A stretch of 64,000 nucleotides of DNA. It comes from Trichoplusia ni (Eukaryota; Arthropoda; Insecta; Lepidoptera; Noctuidae). The position numbers were made by a program, and so were the translations under genes. A model generated the notes under the pieces. That model saw only the letters and a list, made by a program, of their open reading frames with translations. It ran no database searches and was not told the DNA's origin. The stretch spans positions 5,952,001-6,016,000 of the forward strand of contig NC_039481.1 in NCBI RefSeq assembly GCF_003590095.1, read 5' to 3'. Of the stretch, positions 14,801-27,176 are shown piece after piece; the stretch's first letter is position 1, and every line of letters begins with the position of its first letter.

Positions 14801-16714
14801 TCTTTTTATTTGCCTATTTGCCTCGGTGTCGCCAGACGAGCGCCAGTTGACCAATAATTATAACACTGATCCTCAAAAATAATAATTTGGTAAATATTTA
14901 AAAGAAAAACTAACGGCTAGAATTACAAAAGCTTATCAGCATTACATCTGTCAGTTAACAACACATTTGACTTCATAATTACCAAATTGTACATACAGAT
15001 ATAAATACGGTAACCATGGGCGGTAACCAGGGTTAAAGAGTAGTCGACTAACAAATATAATTTGTTTGATTTGTATGGACTGAATGGTTGCCAGTGGGTC
15101 TGTGTTACTGGAACAGTCTTCATTGTTTGATGTTCACGGGAGACCGCGGAACCCCGCCATTTTCTCTACAGGGTACTGCTAAAGACCCACTGCAATGTTA
15201 ATTTCAGTCACCAAATGCACTGTTAGAGGCAGGAGAATGGACTCTTGCCCTTTGAACGCTTTATTCGCGATCTCGACAATGTACAGCGAAACATTTCCAT
15301 TGTACTATTGACACGATTTAGACCGAACGAGATTGTTAAAAAACTCAATAATGTGACCATAGAAATTGTGTTAAAACTCCTTATAAATATTGGTGTATTT
15401 ATCAGTCACAAAGTTTTATGTAAACCAAACCCTTCCGATGACCTCAGGCGATGTAAAAACTACAGAAATGATTTATCTAGTTAATGAAAATAGTTACTAG
15501 AAATATTTAAATTTGTTTAATGGAAAGATATCAGTCTTCATTTTGAGAATCGACTGTGATTTTCCTTAGTATTTTTTGTGCAAATCTCTTTTTCCTATAC
15601 ATTTGTATACTTCATCGATGCGGAGTTGTTGACCAAGTCCACCAGAAATTTCATCAGTGTTTTACACAATGAGGTACCTAAGAGTTTTTGTTTTATCAAA
15701 AAATGACGGAAACAGTGTTCCTGAGAATTCACTCGGAAAGATATTGTGATCTGTTATTGACAATTAAAAGTAAATTATCTGGTGTTATGGTCGGGGGTGT
15801 GACGGATCGTGGCGGACGTGGCCCCCGGCGCGGTGACAGCGAGGTGACCACCGACGCGGTGACGCCGACGTGATGGTGCTCACTGGGCACAGCACGACGC
15901 TCTTGTTGCTTCCACCGAACTACAAAGAACAGTTATCATTATAATTAGATGTATTTAAACATGTTTTTCTCCATTTTTGGCGCTTATTACTGGTATTTTT
16001 ATGTTTGAAAAAAGTTAAATTGACGATTTTTAAAGTTAGCATATTGGGTACTCACGACGTAGCTGTTATTTTACTTGTAATTTTTTTATATTATTTAGAC
16101 ATTATTCTAATAAGTAGCTAGCACATTTCCTCTTGTTCGAATTAGGGTGATAAAGAAGAGTACATATATTGCAATAGTGTTCAAACTAGTAGAAACTTAT
16201 TTACTTACTACATGAAACGAGAAGACCTCCTTGCATGTTCTTTATCCTATTTAAACAATTTCAGTTCCAGTACTAATTAAGTGAAGAAACATTCAAGAAC
16301 ATTATGCACCAGAAAAACAAAAGCACTTACGAAACAGTTCATTAAAAATTAAAAAAAGAACGTACTTAGCTATATGTGGTTGTTGTAAATTATTTCGGTT
16401 TTTACCTCGGTTTGGAGTTGTCCCGGCGAATACAGTCCGGCGGCCGGCCAGCGGGGCGCCGCGCGCCGCCGACACCGGCCCCTTGCATAAGTACTACAAA
16501 TATCGAAGAATACATTTGAATACGTATTCGTTATATAGATACTAAAATTAAATTATTCATCGGAACCGCCGACAATTCTGGCACTTCCAATAATTGATAT
16601 TCGAATGCTGATAAGTGATCTCCAGATTCCATCTTTATGTTCGTTTATCTTCATCTGTTTAATGAACCTAGCTATTACTTTTTGTTTGTGTACATTAAAT
16701 ATATGTAGTTAAAG
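14801..16714. other. Gene-free stretch with two GC-rich islands
   Basis: No supportable exon. GC-rich islands occur at about 15790-15890 and 16425-16485. The second is almost pure G/C, including a GGCGGCCGGCC run. The ORF at 15245-15484 matches no family I know and has no splice context. Confidence 0.45.
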
Positions 16715-16770
16715 CTAGCTGTAACCGCGACTTCGTCCGAATATATTTTGGTGTATGAACCGTTTTTCAG
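16715..16770 (-). mobile_element. Helitron 3'-end fragment (Lep1-like)
   Basis: Read on the minus strand this gives a hairpin-forming CGGACGAAGTCGCGG followed by a CTAG terminus. That is the 3' end of the abundant non-autonomous lepidopteran Helitrons also present at 30877-30976. The 5' part is not recognisable. Confidence 0.5.
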
Positions 16771-16915
16771 ATGCAAGTATGATAGATTGTAAACAGAGGG
16801 AAATTAACTATATTTTCAACCACGAGTGGCATATATAGAAAACTGTACAAACTGTTGCTGATGTGTGGAAAGTATTGTTTTTTAATACATCTCCAACTAA
16901 CTTATTTCTAACTTA

Positions 16916-17112
16916 TCTAATATATAAAATTCCCGTGTCACGATGTTAGTGACCGTACTCCTCCGAAACGGATTTACCGATTTTTACCAAATTTTATATG
17001 CGTATTCAGTAGCTCTGAGAATCGGCTACTACCATTTTTTTATACCCCTAAGTGATAAGGCTCTCTGTGATCATCGACTGTTAGGCGGTATGTAGTTCGC
17101 CGGGACAGCAAG
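16916..17112 (+). mobile_element. Non-autonomous Helitron, family 2, copy 1
   Basis: The 5' end is TC preceded by A, then TAATATATAAAATTCCCG. The body has the GTCACGATGTTAGT and CTAAGTGATAAGG motifs shared with the copies at 17709 and 41280. The 3' end is degenerate (CAGCAAG where CAGCTAG is expected). No transposase or helicase coding is present. Confidence 0.6.
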
Positions 17113-17708
17113 TTTTATTATAAACATCTCTGAAAACGGCACACTGTGTGGACGCCACGGCAACTATAACTTTATAAATGGTTTGATTGATTATCATCAA
17201 ACATGTTTGAGAACACTTGCATTATATTCACCTTTAAAACAAACTAAATTGAAATTTCTCAATATGTTCGGGAGTTATGATGCTACACCAGCCAAACTTA
17301 CAATACCCATCTTTTTCTAAAAAGTATCACCATCTCCAAGCTATCATCAGTTATTGGGCTCGATGTTTTTTCAGTTCATACAAATATTACATCGTTACAC
17401 ACTTTTCACAATTTATGATCAAACTTAATGTTCAGTTTCCGCACTTGACGTCTTGCCCGAGACAAATTGTCCAATTAATCATTGTTTATAGTCGCTCGCA
17501 TCGTAACATGAAACATTCAGTTTATGTAATGTCTTCGTAATCGTTTAAGTGTTGACTGATATTACATGTTTCATTCAGACGCATGTTTTTGTTTACTTAA
17601 AGAGTGTCACTAAGGTGTCTTTTAGCACGTGTACTAAAAAGTTTTTACGTATTGTCTACACGATGATTTATGGTAACTTTTGGTGCACTTAGCCGTAAAG
17701 GATAATGT

Positions 17709-17860
17709 TATATTTCAAGTTCTCATGTCACGATGTTAGTTAGCATTCTCCTTCGAAACGTTTTGATCGATTAATTTTGAAATTTTATACGAATGCGTTT
17801 TCAGTAGGTCTGAGAGTCGGCTACTATCTATTTTTCACGCCCGTAAGTGATAAGACTTTC
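17709..17860 (+). mobile_element. Non-autonomous Helitron, family 2, truncated copy
   Basis: It shares TGTCACGATGTTAGTTA, TCTGAGAGTCGGCTACTA and GTAAGTGATAAGAC with the copy at 16916, in the same order and orientation. It is more diverged, and the 3' end is lost near 17860. Confidence 0.55.
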
Positions 17861-18436
17861 CATGACAATTTTTTTTTATTATGTAATATAAATGGCATAA
17901 TAACGTTTGTTGAATGAATGTACGTTGGATATCTAGTGCTTATCGTTACTTAAAAGTTGGTAATCCACATCAGCAAAACAAAATGACAACCAATACTGTT
18001 ACATACATACATACATAGCAAGAACTGCTGAAAACTTCCTGCTCCTTCACTTCAGCAACACATAATAAACCTAGAACTACCCACATGCACGTTATTTACT
18101 TCTTCTTACATAAACAAGATACAAAGCTCAGAAATTGCAATCATAAATATCTCTTATAGGCTATTTATAACCGGTGCTCGGCTATCTATAAGACAGCCTG
18201 TCGGTACCCTATTTTCACTTAGTTGTTATTTATTTAGCGGCCATCTTGTGGGAGTAAGCAATTGTTTTGCGGTAAATGTCTAAGGAACATCTGTTAACCT
18301 GACTTGGTCGATTGATCATAAGTCTTGTTCCATCGAAGTTTGTTACAGATAAGTTTATTTGTTTTTAAGATTATAGTGTTGGAGTCTTTATAGTTAGGGT
18401 AGCAAATGTGATTTTGGATTAGCCATCTTAAAATGT

Positions 18437-18501
18437 GGCGTGCTCTTGGAGAGGCCTATGTCCAGCAGTGGACTGCGATAGGCTGATGATGATGATGATG
18501 A
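18437..18501 (+). repeat. LINE 3' tail with (TGA)n
   Basis: GAGAGGCCTATGTCCAGCAG is followed by TGGACTGCGATAGGCTGA and a (TGA/GAT) microsatellite. This is the 3' signature of RTE-like lepidopteran LINEs, and only the tail is present. A related tail lies in an ABCB1 intron at 39725-39780. Confidence 0.6.
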
Positions 18502-21127
18502 TCTTAAAATGAGAGATTTTGTTGTTTACGGAGCAAAGTTATTTCTATCATAAAACATGTATAGAATACTTACCTACCTAGCCCTTTAATTTAAAGTTGC
18601 ATCATTTGGTGCAGAGTTGAATTCACAAATACCGTAATAAAATAACGTATGAATGAAAACTTGAACTACAACGTCTTGTCAGTTCTTTTTTAACAATAAG
18701 ATCTAAATTATCTTACCTTTTCTCTCCAATTTTCTATTGTTTTACATGGATTATCATTAATTCGAGAGCATTTAGCATTGATACAGCAATACGTAGGAAC
18801 TAACACTCAAGAATTCATGCACTTCGTGGCAAAGTGAAAAAATCGTTGGTACTTTTGTTACTGATAGTATAATATCAGAACTATTGAAGAAACTTTAGTA
18901 CTTAGGAGAAATAATATTAAACAAGTTTTTGTCTTTTGGCGACAGGATCGTCAGGAGAAATCATGCTTAAGAACATTAGGTACTAAGGAAGCGCCATAAC
19001 TTTATTACCATTTTAATTAACTGAGCGCCATATATTACACTTAAAACTTAAGTATATAAAGAGTATGTATATCTTACAACATACATATTTTTGCTAAAGT
19101 AGGCGGTCTGTGGGGCGTGGCTGGCCGAAACCCCTCCCAAGGAATACTCCCATCTCAAAACAGGTTCGCAATAACACATCCAAGAGAATTTAATAAGCTT
19201 TATACACACACTCACTTGGAAAATATTGTTTGATATATTGGCAAAGGAGCTGCAGTGAATTGAAGGAATTGTGTAGGTGTTGCTGTTCGATGTTTAATAC
19301 ACGATTAAGGTATTATCCAGTACTCAACTATTCCATATCTTAACTAGCAAGTGAGGTACTTTTTTTGATGTTTATCATCAAAAGCCTTTATCATCAAAAG
19401 GCGAACTTTTCACTCGCATAACTGAGTAGATTCCAAACCGGCCTAATACTTACATTTGCATCATCTCTCACCAGCAACAAATGTCTGCAGATTACCGTTT
19501 TCTGTCATATTTTAATGTCTCTACAAAAATCGAGACAAACGTTTTAATAGTTGGCAGTAGTAGTCTCTTTTGACTTGAATGTTTGTGAAACCTCCCGTGA
19601 TTCAAAGATTGTAATGCGGGAGTTCTAATTCAAAGCAGAAAAATATTGATCATGTCAATACAGTAATCAACCATACCAAATAACTAATCAGATAATGACG
19701 TCATACAGGTTATCGTGTCATCTGTCAAAGCGTGATAATCTGAAGTGGGATTATCGGATGGACACTCAGTATGCCGAAATTATAAAAACAAGGTTAAATA
19801 TGAGTGCTGGCTTACATACATATTAATTTCATAAAATTATAAGTACTAGCAAGTTAATGACCTACTACAGAATAATGTGGTATTTAAACGAAACTTGCTC
19901 GCTTCAGATTGACGATTTCGACCGACCACCTGTGTTGACTTGTGAAAAAGTAAATACCAATCGGTTTAGAGAAATGCAGGACTGCAAGAACACACATACT
20001 ATATCTCTAGAAAAGTCTGCCTGATATACATTAACTATATTATTATTACCTGTATATGCATCAATCGATATATTTCTTAGTAAATCATATTAACATGTAT
20101 TCAAAATTTCAAACTTATTCTTAACAACTCGAAAATCCCATACGTTGATAACTGTCCGGAAATAAATAAGATGTAAGAAAACTGGACATACAATGTTACT
20201 CGTAAATACATCTCCATACCCACCACAGCTGTCCCATTCAACCTCTTCCATTGAAGGCATGCCCCATTAACTCATAAAACCGTTTACAACAAGCACATCG
20301 TTTAGCATAGAATTTGCACATAAGTCGCCCATAAATGCTCATTCGTGGCGTGCGCGTGCGACGGCGGGAGTTCCCGATATGTGGTCGACCACCGCGGCGC
20401 GTATCATCGCCGTCAATGATCCTTCACAACTATGTGCACGTGAACAGCTGTCATGGTCCAACGACTCAATGAAACGAAGGCCACTAATAATAATTATTAC
20501 TCCGAACTTGCTTTGATAAGTGTCTTGGTTTCATTTATAACAATGATCTAGAAGAAGTAAGTTTTGGTTAGCGAAAATCATACTTATGAGGACCATGATG
20601 TAGCAATTAAAGATTCGCCTTTGTCTATATGCAGAAATATTATTAGGTAAAAATGTTCTTGTTTTTAAAATGAGATAAATAAATTAAATTCAGCCAGCCA
20701 GCATCTTTTGCCCGGCAGACCAACAGCAGTAATTGTTTCGTTTCCTACCATTGCATTAATAACCAAATACTTTTAGTTTGTAAAAAGCAAGAAAAGAGGC
20801 GAGTATCGTTAACCTAGTAAACAATCAGAGGCTTTAAACTAATTCTAAAGACAACACTAGATCTTATCTTAAACATACTTTTACCAAATATTTGCTTAAG
20901 ATACATCCAAAAAGGTTTTACAAACATTGTGTAATAACATCACATAATATTTCGCTCCAAGCATCTGACACGTAGTGTTTAACGTTAATGTAGCTAATAA
21001 AAAAACATTATAACGTGTACACTGTACGTCACACGTCGGCAAACAAACGGTAATAAATGAATCAGTATTTGTCCGCTTTTGGGAGTGCTAAGTACCAGGT
21101 CTGTGCGAGACACATCGCGGCGTGCCC
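18502..21127. other. Gene-free region upstream of ABCB1
   Basis: No exon is supported. A GC-rich island at about 20345-20460 ends with a palindromic CACGTG E-box and a nearby CAGCTG E-box, about 700 bp upstream of the ABCB1 start region. A CRE-like TGACGTCA lies near 19697. A 14-bp unit ending in ATCATCAAAAG is tandemly doubled at about 19369-19402. A regulatory role for any of these is inference. Confidence 0.4.
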
Positions 21128-21160
21128 TATACATTGATTGCGGGCACAATCATTCAGTGT
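21128..21160 (+). promoter_or_regulatory. Candidate ABCB1 core promoter
   Basis: A TATA-like TATAC begins at 21128. An arthropod initiator, TTCAGTG, follows with its A at 21156. The 28-bp spacing fits a TATA plus Inr promoter. A second TCAGT lies at about 21165. Transcription from here would give a short 5' UTR leading to the ATG at 21229. The assignment rests on motif spacing only. Confidence 0.45.
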
Positions 21161-21176
21161 ATTGTCAGTTGGTTTC

Positions 21177-21305
21177 ATGAGTTTCGAGGAGTGGCCGTCC
21201 AGTGGACCGCGTCGAGGCCTCCGCCAAAATGTTTCAGCCGCGAATCATGTTAACGTTCATGGAAGTGCCGAGGAGAGTGAACATGGATCAGCTGTCCAGT
21301 CCTGA
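21177..21305 (+). CDS. Upstream ORF overlapping the ABCB1 start
   Basis: If transcription starts at 21156, the first ATG met is at 21177. It opens a 42-codon ORF that ends at TGA 21303-21305. The ORF is in a different frame and overlaps both candidate ABCB1 start codons (21229 and 21283). Its context is weak (T at -3), whereas 21229 has the insect-optimal CAAAATG, so leaky scanning would be needed to make the transporter. The peptide resembles nothing I know. A translational-control role is inference. Confidence 0.35.
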   Translation: MSFEEWPSSGPRRGLRQNVSAANHVNVHGSAEESEHGSAVQS

Positions 21306-24300
21306 GGAACGATCGAAACTGTTACCGCCTGGTGTTACTGGACCACAGAAGGTACGTTTCTGATTCACACTAATTACAGGCTTGTTTAATTAGGTACTGA
21401 AGTTTAGAGACCAAAAATATTAATTTTTGTTCAGAGAATTAGATAAATAAAGTTCCCACGCAAACACCATTTAGAAAAAGAACTGGTTTCTTGAGTGTGT
21501 CATGCATGTACGTGGAATTTATTCACCATTAATATTCTTAGAACCAAAATAATATGTAAAGATATGCAAACATCGTCTAAGACTGTTTTACTTCCAGTTT
21601 TGAAGGTCACGTTATTAAAGTTTAATAGTCCATGAAATAAGTATTAGATAACAAACCAAAGGTGATAATAAATTAAAACAATACATTTCTTAACTGCTCT
21701 CCATAGTGATACCTGTTAAAAGTAATTTATGAATTCAAACATTACGCTACTGTCTTGAACAAACACCAACCATAGAGGCAGACTCCGAACCATAAATAAC
21801 GAGACCCTTCAATAAAATAATGTTTACACTGCAATAAAAACAAACAAATATTCTATTCAGAAACAAAACAATTCACTGAATAACTGGAATTTGACAAAAT
21901 CTGTCACTCACGTATTCGTTACGGCCAAATAATATGTAACAGGCTTTTGTCAAAATTATCAAGCGAATAAAAAAAGTATATTATTATGAAGTACAATGTC
22001 TGGGCACAGAATGCGCGCCCAACGTCTTGTTTACGAAACAAACTTTATGGTAAATAATGGAGAAATCTGTAGGCCACCGTGACGGGCCACTCGCATAATA
22101 GTGAGGTCCAAACGTCCATAAACCACTTTTCTAATGAATATTGTCCTTGGTCAGTTAACTTTTTTTATGTAACAAGATAATTCGAAATGAGAACAATTAC
22201 TTTTTTTCCTTCGTTCTTCATTTGATTGAGATATTTTAGGATTTTTAAACTGGGAATCCAGAACAATTGTGGCTTTTTGCTTTTTTTTTATTATTATTTA
22301 CATTTCATAATGAAGAGAGAAGTACACATATGCACACTATTAAATGTGACGAGCTTGCAATGAATTAGTGGGAACTAATAGATAGATATGGATTGAAAAA
22401 TAAAAAGGTTCCGTACCTCTTAATAATACCCGTATTACATTTTTATCCTTTTACAAACGCATAATATAGCTTTAGCGTCAATCCATAATAGTTAGGCATG
22501 TTTAAACAGTTTAAATTTGTTGACACCCTATGCCACTGGACCAAGTGCAGATGAGGAGTTTTTTTTTATTTCACAATTTTCTAAAATCTTAAACTAAACT
22601 TAGCTACTGTTATGAGTACAAACCAATTGATAAACATACTTACATTTTTCTTAAGTATCTATAATTAGTGCATATTATTAAATACCTAAATGGTACCTAT
22701 CACATAATTGAAACCTGAAAATATAAACACGTTTCATTCATAAAAGAAAGCGATGTACGATAACGATTGATAGAAAAAGTAGTACAAAGATACAGTTTTA
22801 CTTACTGTATCCTATATGATAGGAACATTATCTGCCTCTTATGTGAATTATATTACCCACTAGTAGGCATTCTTCTATTTTCCCTGATAACAAAATGATG
22901 AAATCTCATTACTTTCTCATAATTATGTCGCAATAGTAAAAATATAAATTAAAAAAATAGAAAAACTACACACAATGCTTGTTCACCGCCCATATCGTCT
23001 TGCAAGCTAGCGATTTTTTGGAAACAAGTCAAAGGAGCGTTGCGTTTAGTGTTTTGTATGAGCCGTTAGCCTCGAGATGAAGCGCGATGCTTGAGTGTAA
23101 TTGTAATTTGACTGCATGGTCAACCGAGAGCCACCGTGCGCCTCGTGTTGCCACGAGGTTCTATCCCCACGTAGGACAAGCGTTTAAGTTATCCACGAAT
23201 GCTTGTTCTGTGTCTAGGTGTCTACGTGTACACGTAATTTGTTTGTATGCGAAACTCTTCGCGACACAAGGATTAAACTTCTAAATGCGGGAGTTATTTT
23301 TTTCAACAACAAAAATAAAGAGTGATTTAATAACATGTTGCATTATAAAAAGTCAGAACCTCGCTCTTAAATTAGGTACTCGTAGACGTTAGTGATGTAA
23401 CGATTATTCCCATTCGCAGTCTGGAATAGTTGCCTATTTTGAGGGTTCCGTACCTAAAGGGTTAACCGGATCCATATTCATTTACTGGAAGGACAAACCG
23501 CGGTGCCAACTGATTCTGTGTTGTCTGTCAGGCTGTACCTGTCTCATGAATAGTGACAGATAGGTAATTGAACTTTTGACAGTTGATGAATTGTTGTTGC
23601 CGATATAACAACAAATAATGAAATTAAACATCGGGTTACAGGAACGGTCATAAATTTGATGGGTGATCAATTTTGCTTCGTTTTTGGAGGTTACTTGTTC
23701 GCAACTTCGCAACCCACAGTATCGCAAGTTCGACTTACCTACACTTGTCCAGTCTTTTTATTTTATATTCAAAATATTCGTACTGAATAGTTGCCAAAAA
23801 TAATTGTCAACTTAAAAGGAAATTCTACATTGATATGAAAACTAATTACACAGACAGAGCTATGGACTTTATTTATTAAAAAAACAAAAGAGTTTAAGTG
23901 ACCTCTTTTGTTTCACTGCACTTCACTACATTTTAGGTTTAAAGAATTGAATTAAACGATTAAAATAAAAAATACATTTTTGCGCAATTGAGAAATGACT
24001 CATGCCAATTTGAACATATAATTTAAAATGTAAACTTCTTTAAAATCCAGCCGTCAACACTCGACTTCACTGAAAATTCAACTAAATCTGATAATCCATT
24101 CCTTGCCGTAATCTTGTACATTATTACCGTAATTAGTTGCAAAGATATCTGTAACTAACTATTCCGTTAAAAGCATATCAATTAGAACTTTTTTAGATAA
24201 AATAAGCGCTTTATGTAAAATTGACAACAAAATTTGAAAGTGAAGTAAAGGCAATATACACTTTAAAATTAAACCTTCTGTTCCCTTTTCTGGGCTTTCC

Positions 24301-27176
24301 ATAATGCATCTTTAACTGAGCATTGATGAGGTGTAAAAAGATACAACTCAAAAAAGACATTGCATGGGGTTGTTGCCGAAAATACGCAATGTGTCTTCAG
24401 GAGGATGAGAACAATAATTATTGCTTTGAACTGGTGATAAGAAAAAATATGCCTATCCGATTAGAATTCTGGAATATTCTTATGCGCGAGTATGAATAAT
24501 CTAACACACGTTACATCACTACAACGTAGTACCGTACTACACAGTAGCGACTTTCAGACTATTTGTAGCTTTCCCGCTTCAGGGGAACTTGCCGCCTCTT
24601 GACGCACATGTAACGCTTCTCACAGAATACACTTCCTGCAAACGGATTGTGGTTTAGCTCTGTCTTTACATGTGTTATCGAACTGATAAATTGATAACGT
24701 ATCATGGATACGTTAGTCGTGATCGGAACAAACCGAGTATAAACGTTACGCACAATATTATATTTACTTTATTGACATTGTTAAAATGATTATTTAACAC
24801 TTAAATTTCGACGTAGTGTAGTTTCTTTTTTCTTATTGATTGATCGAATATAATTATTCACAATGAAGGATTCCGAGAATGGGTGGAAGCAAAAACCTGG
24901 AGACACGGATATTCGCCACAGAATACCAGACCTCGACAAAGGAGAATTTACGAAGGATCAAAACGTTGACACGTAAGTTTGTTTTGATAATATCTGCACT
25001 GACACTGCCTGCTCGCATGCGACACAATATACACAAAAACAACACGAGTGGTCACCATGGAAACGGAACCCCAAACACGAATGGCACTGAACGTGAATTG
25101 CTTCAATTGATCGGCAACTCACATAAGACACACGCACCAGTTATATTATATTAGTCCAACAATGTGTAGCGTATAATTGGAGCAATATAAAGTGTACAAA
25201 TACATCGTCTACGGTTGATTAAAATGATCTCATCGCGAGTTTTAGACGAAGTGTAGTCCACAGATGTTTGGGTGTTACCTTAACCGTAGGGATAAAAATA
25301 CCCGTGCCACATTTTGAGTGACGCTGGCATGTTTATCGGTTCACTAGTAACCTACTGACGCAATTTTCGGCGATTATATTGAAACAAAAAATGTGTTCTT
25401 ATCAAATACCTACGTGACATAAATAATACTAATTTTACATTAGATAAATTCTTGTTGAGTTTGCATTACATTTGTACATTTTGTTTGATTTTTCTGATTC
25501 TATAGCTCATTATGTGATGTGCATATATGTTCAGATTGATAACAATTGCATTATTGAGACAATATTAAATCTTGATATCACAGTAATCTGACCGTGGAGC
25601 TTAGCACCAAGAAAATCTTATAGCATATCATAAACAAGAAAACACTTATTTTCTTTTAATAGTTCCGTCATCAGTATATGGCTAATTCATTTTTATAAGT
25701 ATCCATAAAGATACTGGCTGATAATAATAAGCAATACTTATTTATTGTCAACCTGACCCTAAAAATGAATGTTATAAATGTATTGCAAACTGTTCATTGT
25801 GGCTTGAAAGAGGTCTATCTCCTGTTATTCATTTATTAGGCGACCCATAAATATTTCCGGGCATAGGTCATTTTGACAAAACATTTCAATAGATTCGATT
25901 TTCAAGATTTAATTCAAAATCCCGATGCACTTAGCACATAGATATAATGTTGCCCTGTAATTGTATGATCGATATTCAACCAATACACGGAGTTATGAGA
26001 AAGACGAAGTAATGTACAAAAATGTGTTCCTAAAAGCTGAATGGAACGAAAATAGATTTCTAGAAAAGAGCGCGTAAAAATGACAAGGTCCTTATTACAC
26101 TAACAAATTTTAATGATAGAAAAATATGCACTTTAAGAAAATGTGTTGTTTTGCTTTTGGTAATAGTGTTTGCTGCACCACATCGCTGGTTCGATCCCCG
26201 CGTTGGAAAAGCCTTTATGTGACCCTCGAATGTTTGTCCTAAGTCTGTGTGTCAATGTGCACGTAACTAGAATATTTGTGAAAAGCCTTCTACGAAAGGA
26301 TTACATTACTTAGAGCGAAAGCTATTTTAAAAATAATGCGAAATTACGTAAACGTACAGATGTTGAACTTTGCAGCATTTCCATGTAAGGCATTATTTGG
26401 AAAAACCCACTAGCAAGTTATTTGAAGAGTCGAGAGAGTTATCCCCTTTTACTAATACTGCAACGTTTTGTATAAGAAGCTTATTTTCCTAAAAGAAGAC
26501 AAAGTTTTCTAGATCTAACTACCCACTGTTAAACTGTCTGGCGTAACACACATGTTCTGCACTATGTTATTTGAGTTCCAACTTCTTGCCCTTCCGGAGA
26601 ACTGACACCTCTAGAAAATGATCTAAACTATGTACAAGACAGGTTTAAGTCACGCGAGTTATCAAAACTAAATGTAATTTCCATACATTTGAGCCTAGGT
26701 CACTTTAGGATGATGTTCACCTATGTTCGTTATTTCGCCCTTTGTGTACCGGGCACCGGTAACTTATTCGGGCATACCATACATTTGGGCTCTCATTGAC
26801 GTCCACGATTGTAAAAAATACTTTGAAAGAGGAGCAGTCTTTGTCAACCATAATGCGTAGTTGTTAATAGGACCCCTTCCGAAACATAACACATTGATTT
26901 GATCATTTAACTATACTCAATACACGACAAATTGCAAAAGGACCATAGAAATCTAAATAATAAGGTAATTATTTAGATTTCTATGGAAATTACGATCTTT
27001 GATAGAACGGTGTCGATACCACATCATCAAAGAAGTTAAACAACTATGGACCATATGTTAAAGTCATAGAGTTGATTTTCGTAAGCCCTGCGTCATTAAC
27101 ATAATCATATTGTTGCAGAAATTCAGAACCGGAAGAAAAAGACGATGAAGTCCCGAGTATATCATTTATTACGTTG
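21229..27176 (+). CDS. ABCB1: ABCB1 exons 1-3: cytosolic N-terminus
   Basis: Exons 21229-21351, 24869-24972 and 27119-27176 encode about 95 hydrophilic, charged residues before the first membrane helix. Exon 1 has several in-frame ATGs. 21229 (CAAAATG) has the best context, and 21283 (AACATGG) is also good. The acceptor of exon 2 falls directly after ATGAAG at 24863-24868, so that ATG could serve as an alternative start from a different first exon. Exons 2 and 3 are joined through a split Thr codon. The family does not conserve this end, so splice phase and start context are the only guides. Confidence 0.65.
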